Part shown: positions 5,990 through 6,004 of the stretch, in pieces
Position numbering within the stretch: position 1 is the first letter of the stretch
How the letters are laid out: every line of letters starts with the position of its first letter
DNA from: an uncultured Lachnospiraceae bacterium
Lineage (GTDB): Bacteria; Bacillota; Clostridia; Lachnospirales; Lachnospiraceae
Reading direction: 5' to 3'
NCBI GenBank assembly: GCA_947177105.1
Contig: CAMWTF010000170.1
Span: forward strand, 1-6,004
DNA: 6,004 nucleotides
Notes under the pieces: generated by a model
What the model was told of the DNA's origin: nothing
Seen by the model: the letters and a program-made list of their open reading frames with translations, nothing else
The model's database searches: none
Program-made: the position numbers and the translations under genes

Positions 5990-6004
5990 AAGGCGGCATT
6001 CTTC
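5978..6004 (+). terminator. Probable terminator of the ABC operon at the window edge
   Basis: AAGAATGCC (5978-5986) pairs perfectly with GGCATTCTT (5995-6003) around an eight-base loop. The window ends right after the stem, so the U tract cannot be checked. The position, 65 nt after the permease stop, suits an operon end. Confidence 0.6.

Noticed and set aside
1..6004. CRISPR array, tRNA or rRNA genes, insertion sequence ends
   Set aside because: No regularly spaced direct repeats, no cloverleaf or rRNA-like sequence, and no matched terminal inverted repeats with target duplications were seen.

Overview
The window looks like chromosomal DNA from a Clostridia-type Firmicute, most likely a gut Lachnospiraceae relative. 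The evidence is strong AGGAGG-type ribosome binding sites, consensus sigma-A promoters, a clostridial type of MATE transporter, an Rpn-family nuclease gene, a TraX-like remnant and a 'VVVQGG'-ending ABC-2 permease. The assignment rests on protein style only and is an inference.

Left half, all on the minus strand. Positions 1-668 hold the N-terminal half of an ammonium channel gene (amt), which runs off the left edge. It has its own consensus promoter (858-886) and a leader of about 180 nt that is unusually structured. The leader contains two separate terminator-like hairpins, and the 5' arm of each can instead form a short hairpin with a six-base loop having A at position 1 and G at position 4. 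That is the signature of RNA targets of ANTAR-domain antiterminators, so nitrogen-linked antitermination of amt is the most interesting hypothesis here. Upstream, 961-2331 encodes a complete MATE-family exporter. Between it and the next gene (2396-2662) lies an 88-codon stretch, interrupted by one stop, that reads like the middle of a TraX-family membrane protein: a decayed gene. Next is an Rpn/PD-(D/E)XK nuclease-like gene (2663-3598) in visibly AT-richer DNA, with its own promoter.

Right half, plus strand, divergent from the nuclease gene across a 370-bp AT-rich gap. It holds an ABC exporter operon: an ATPase (3969-4943) and a first permease (5098-5913). They are separated by 154 nt containing three consecutive stem-loops. 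This type of exporter normally has a second permease gene immediately downstream. Here the first permease is followed by a 24-codon reading frame with a good ribosome binding site, which ends inside a terminator-like hairpin at the window edge. The operon therefore appears to lack its second permease, at least at this position.

The genes make three functional groups: nitrogen uptake (amt), small-molecule export (MATE and the ABC system), and mobile or decaying DNA (rpn gene and TraX relic). Nothing seen links them into one pathway.
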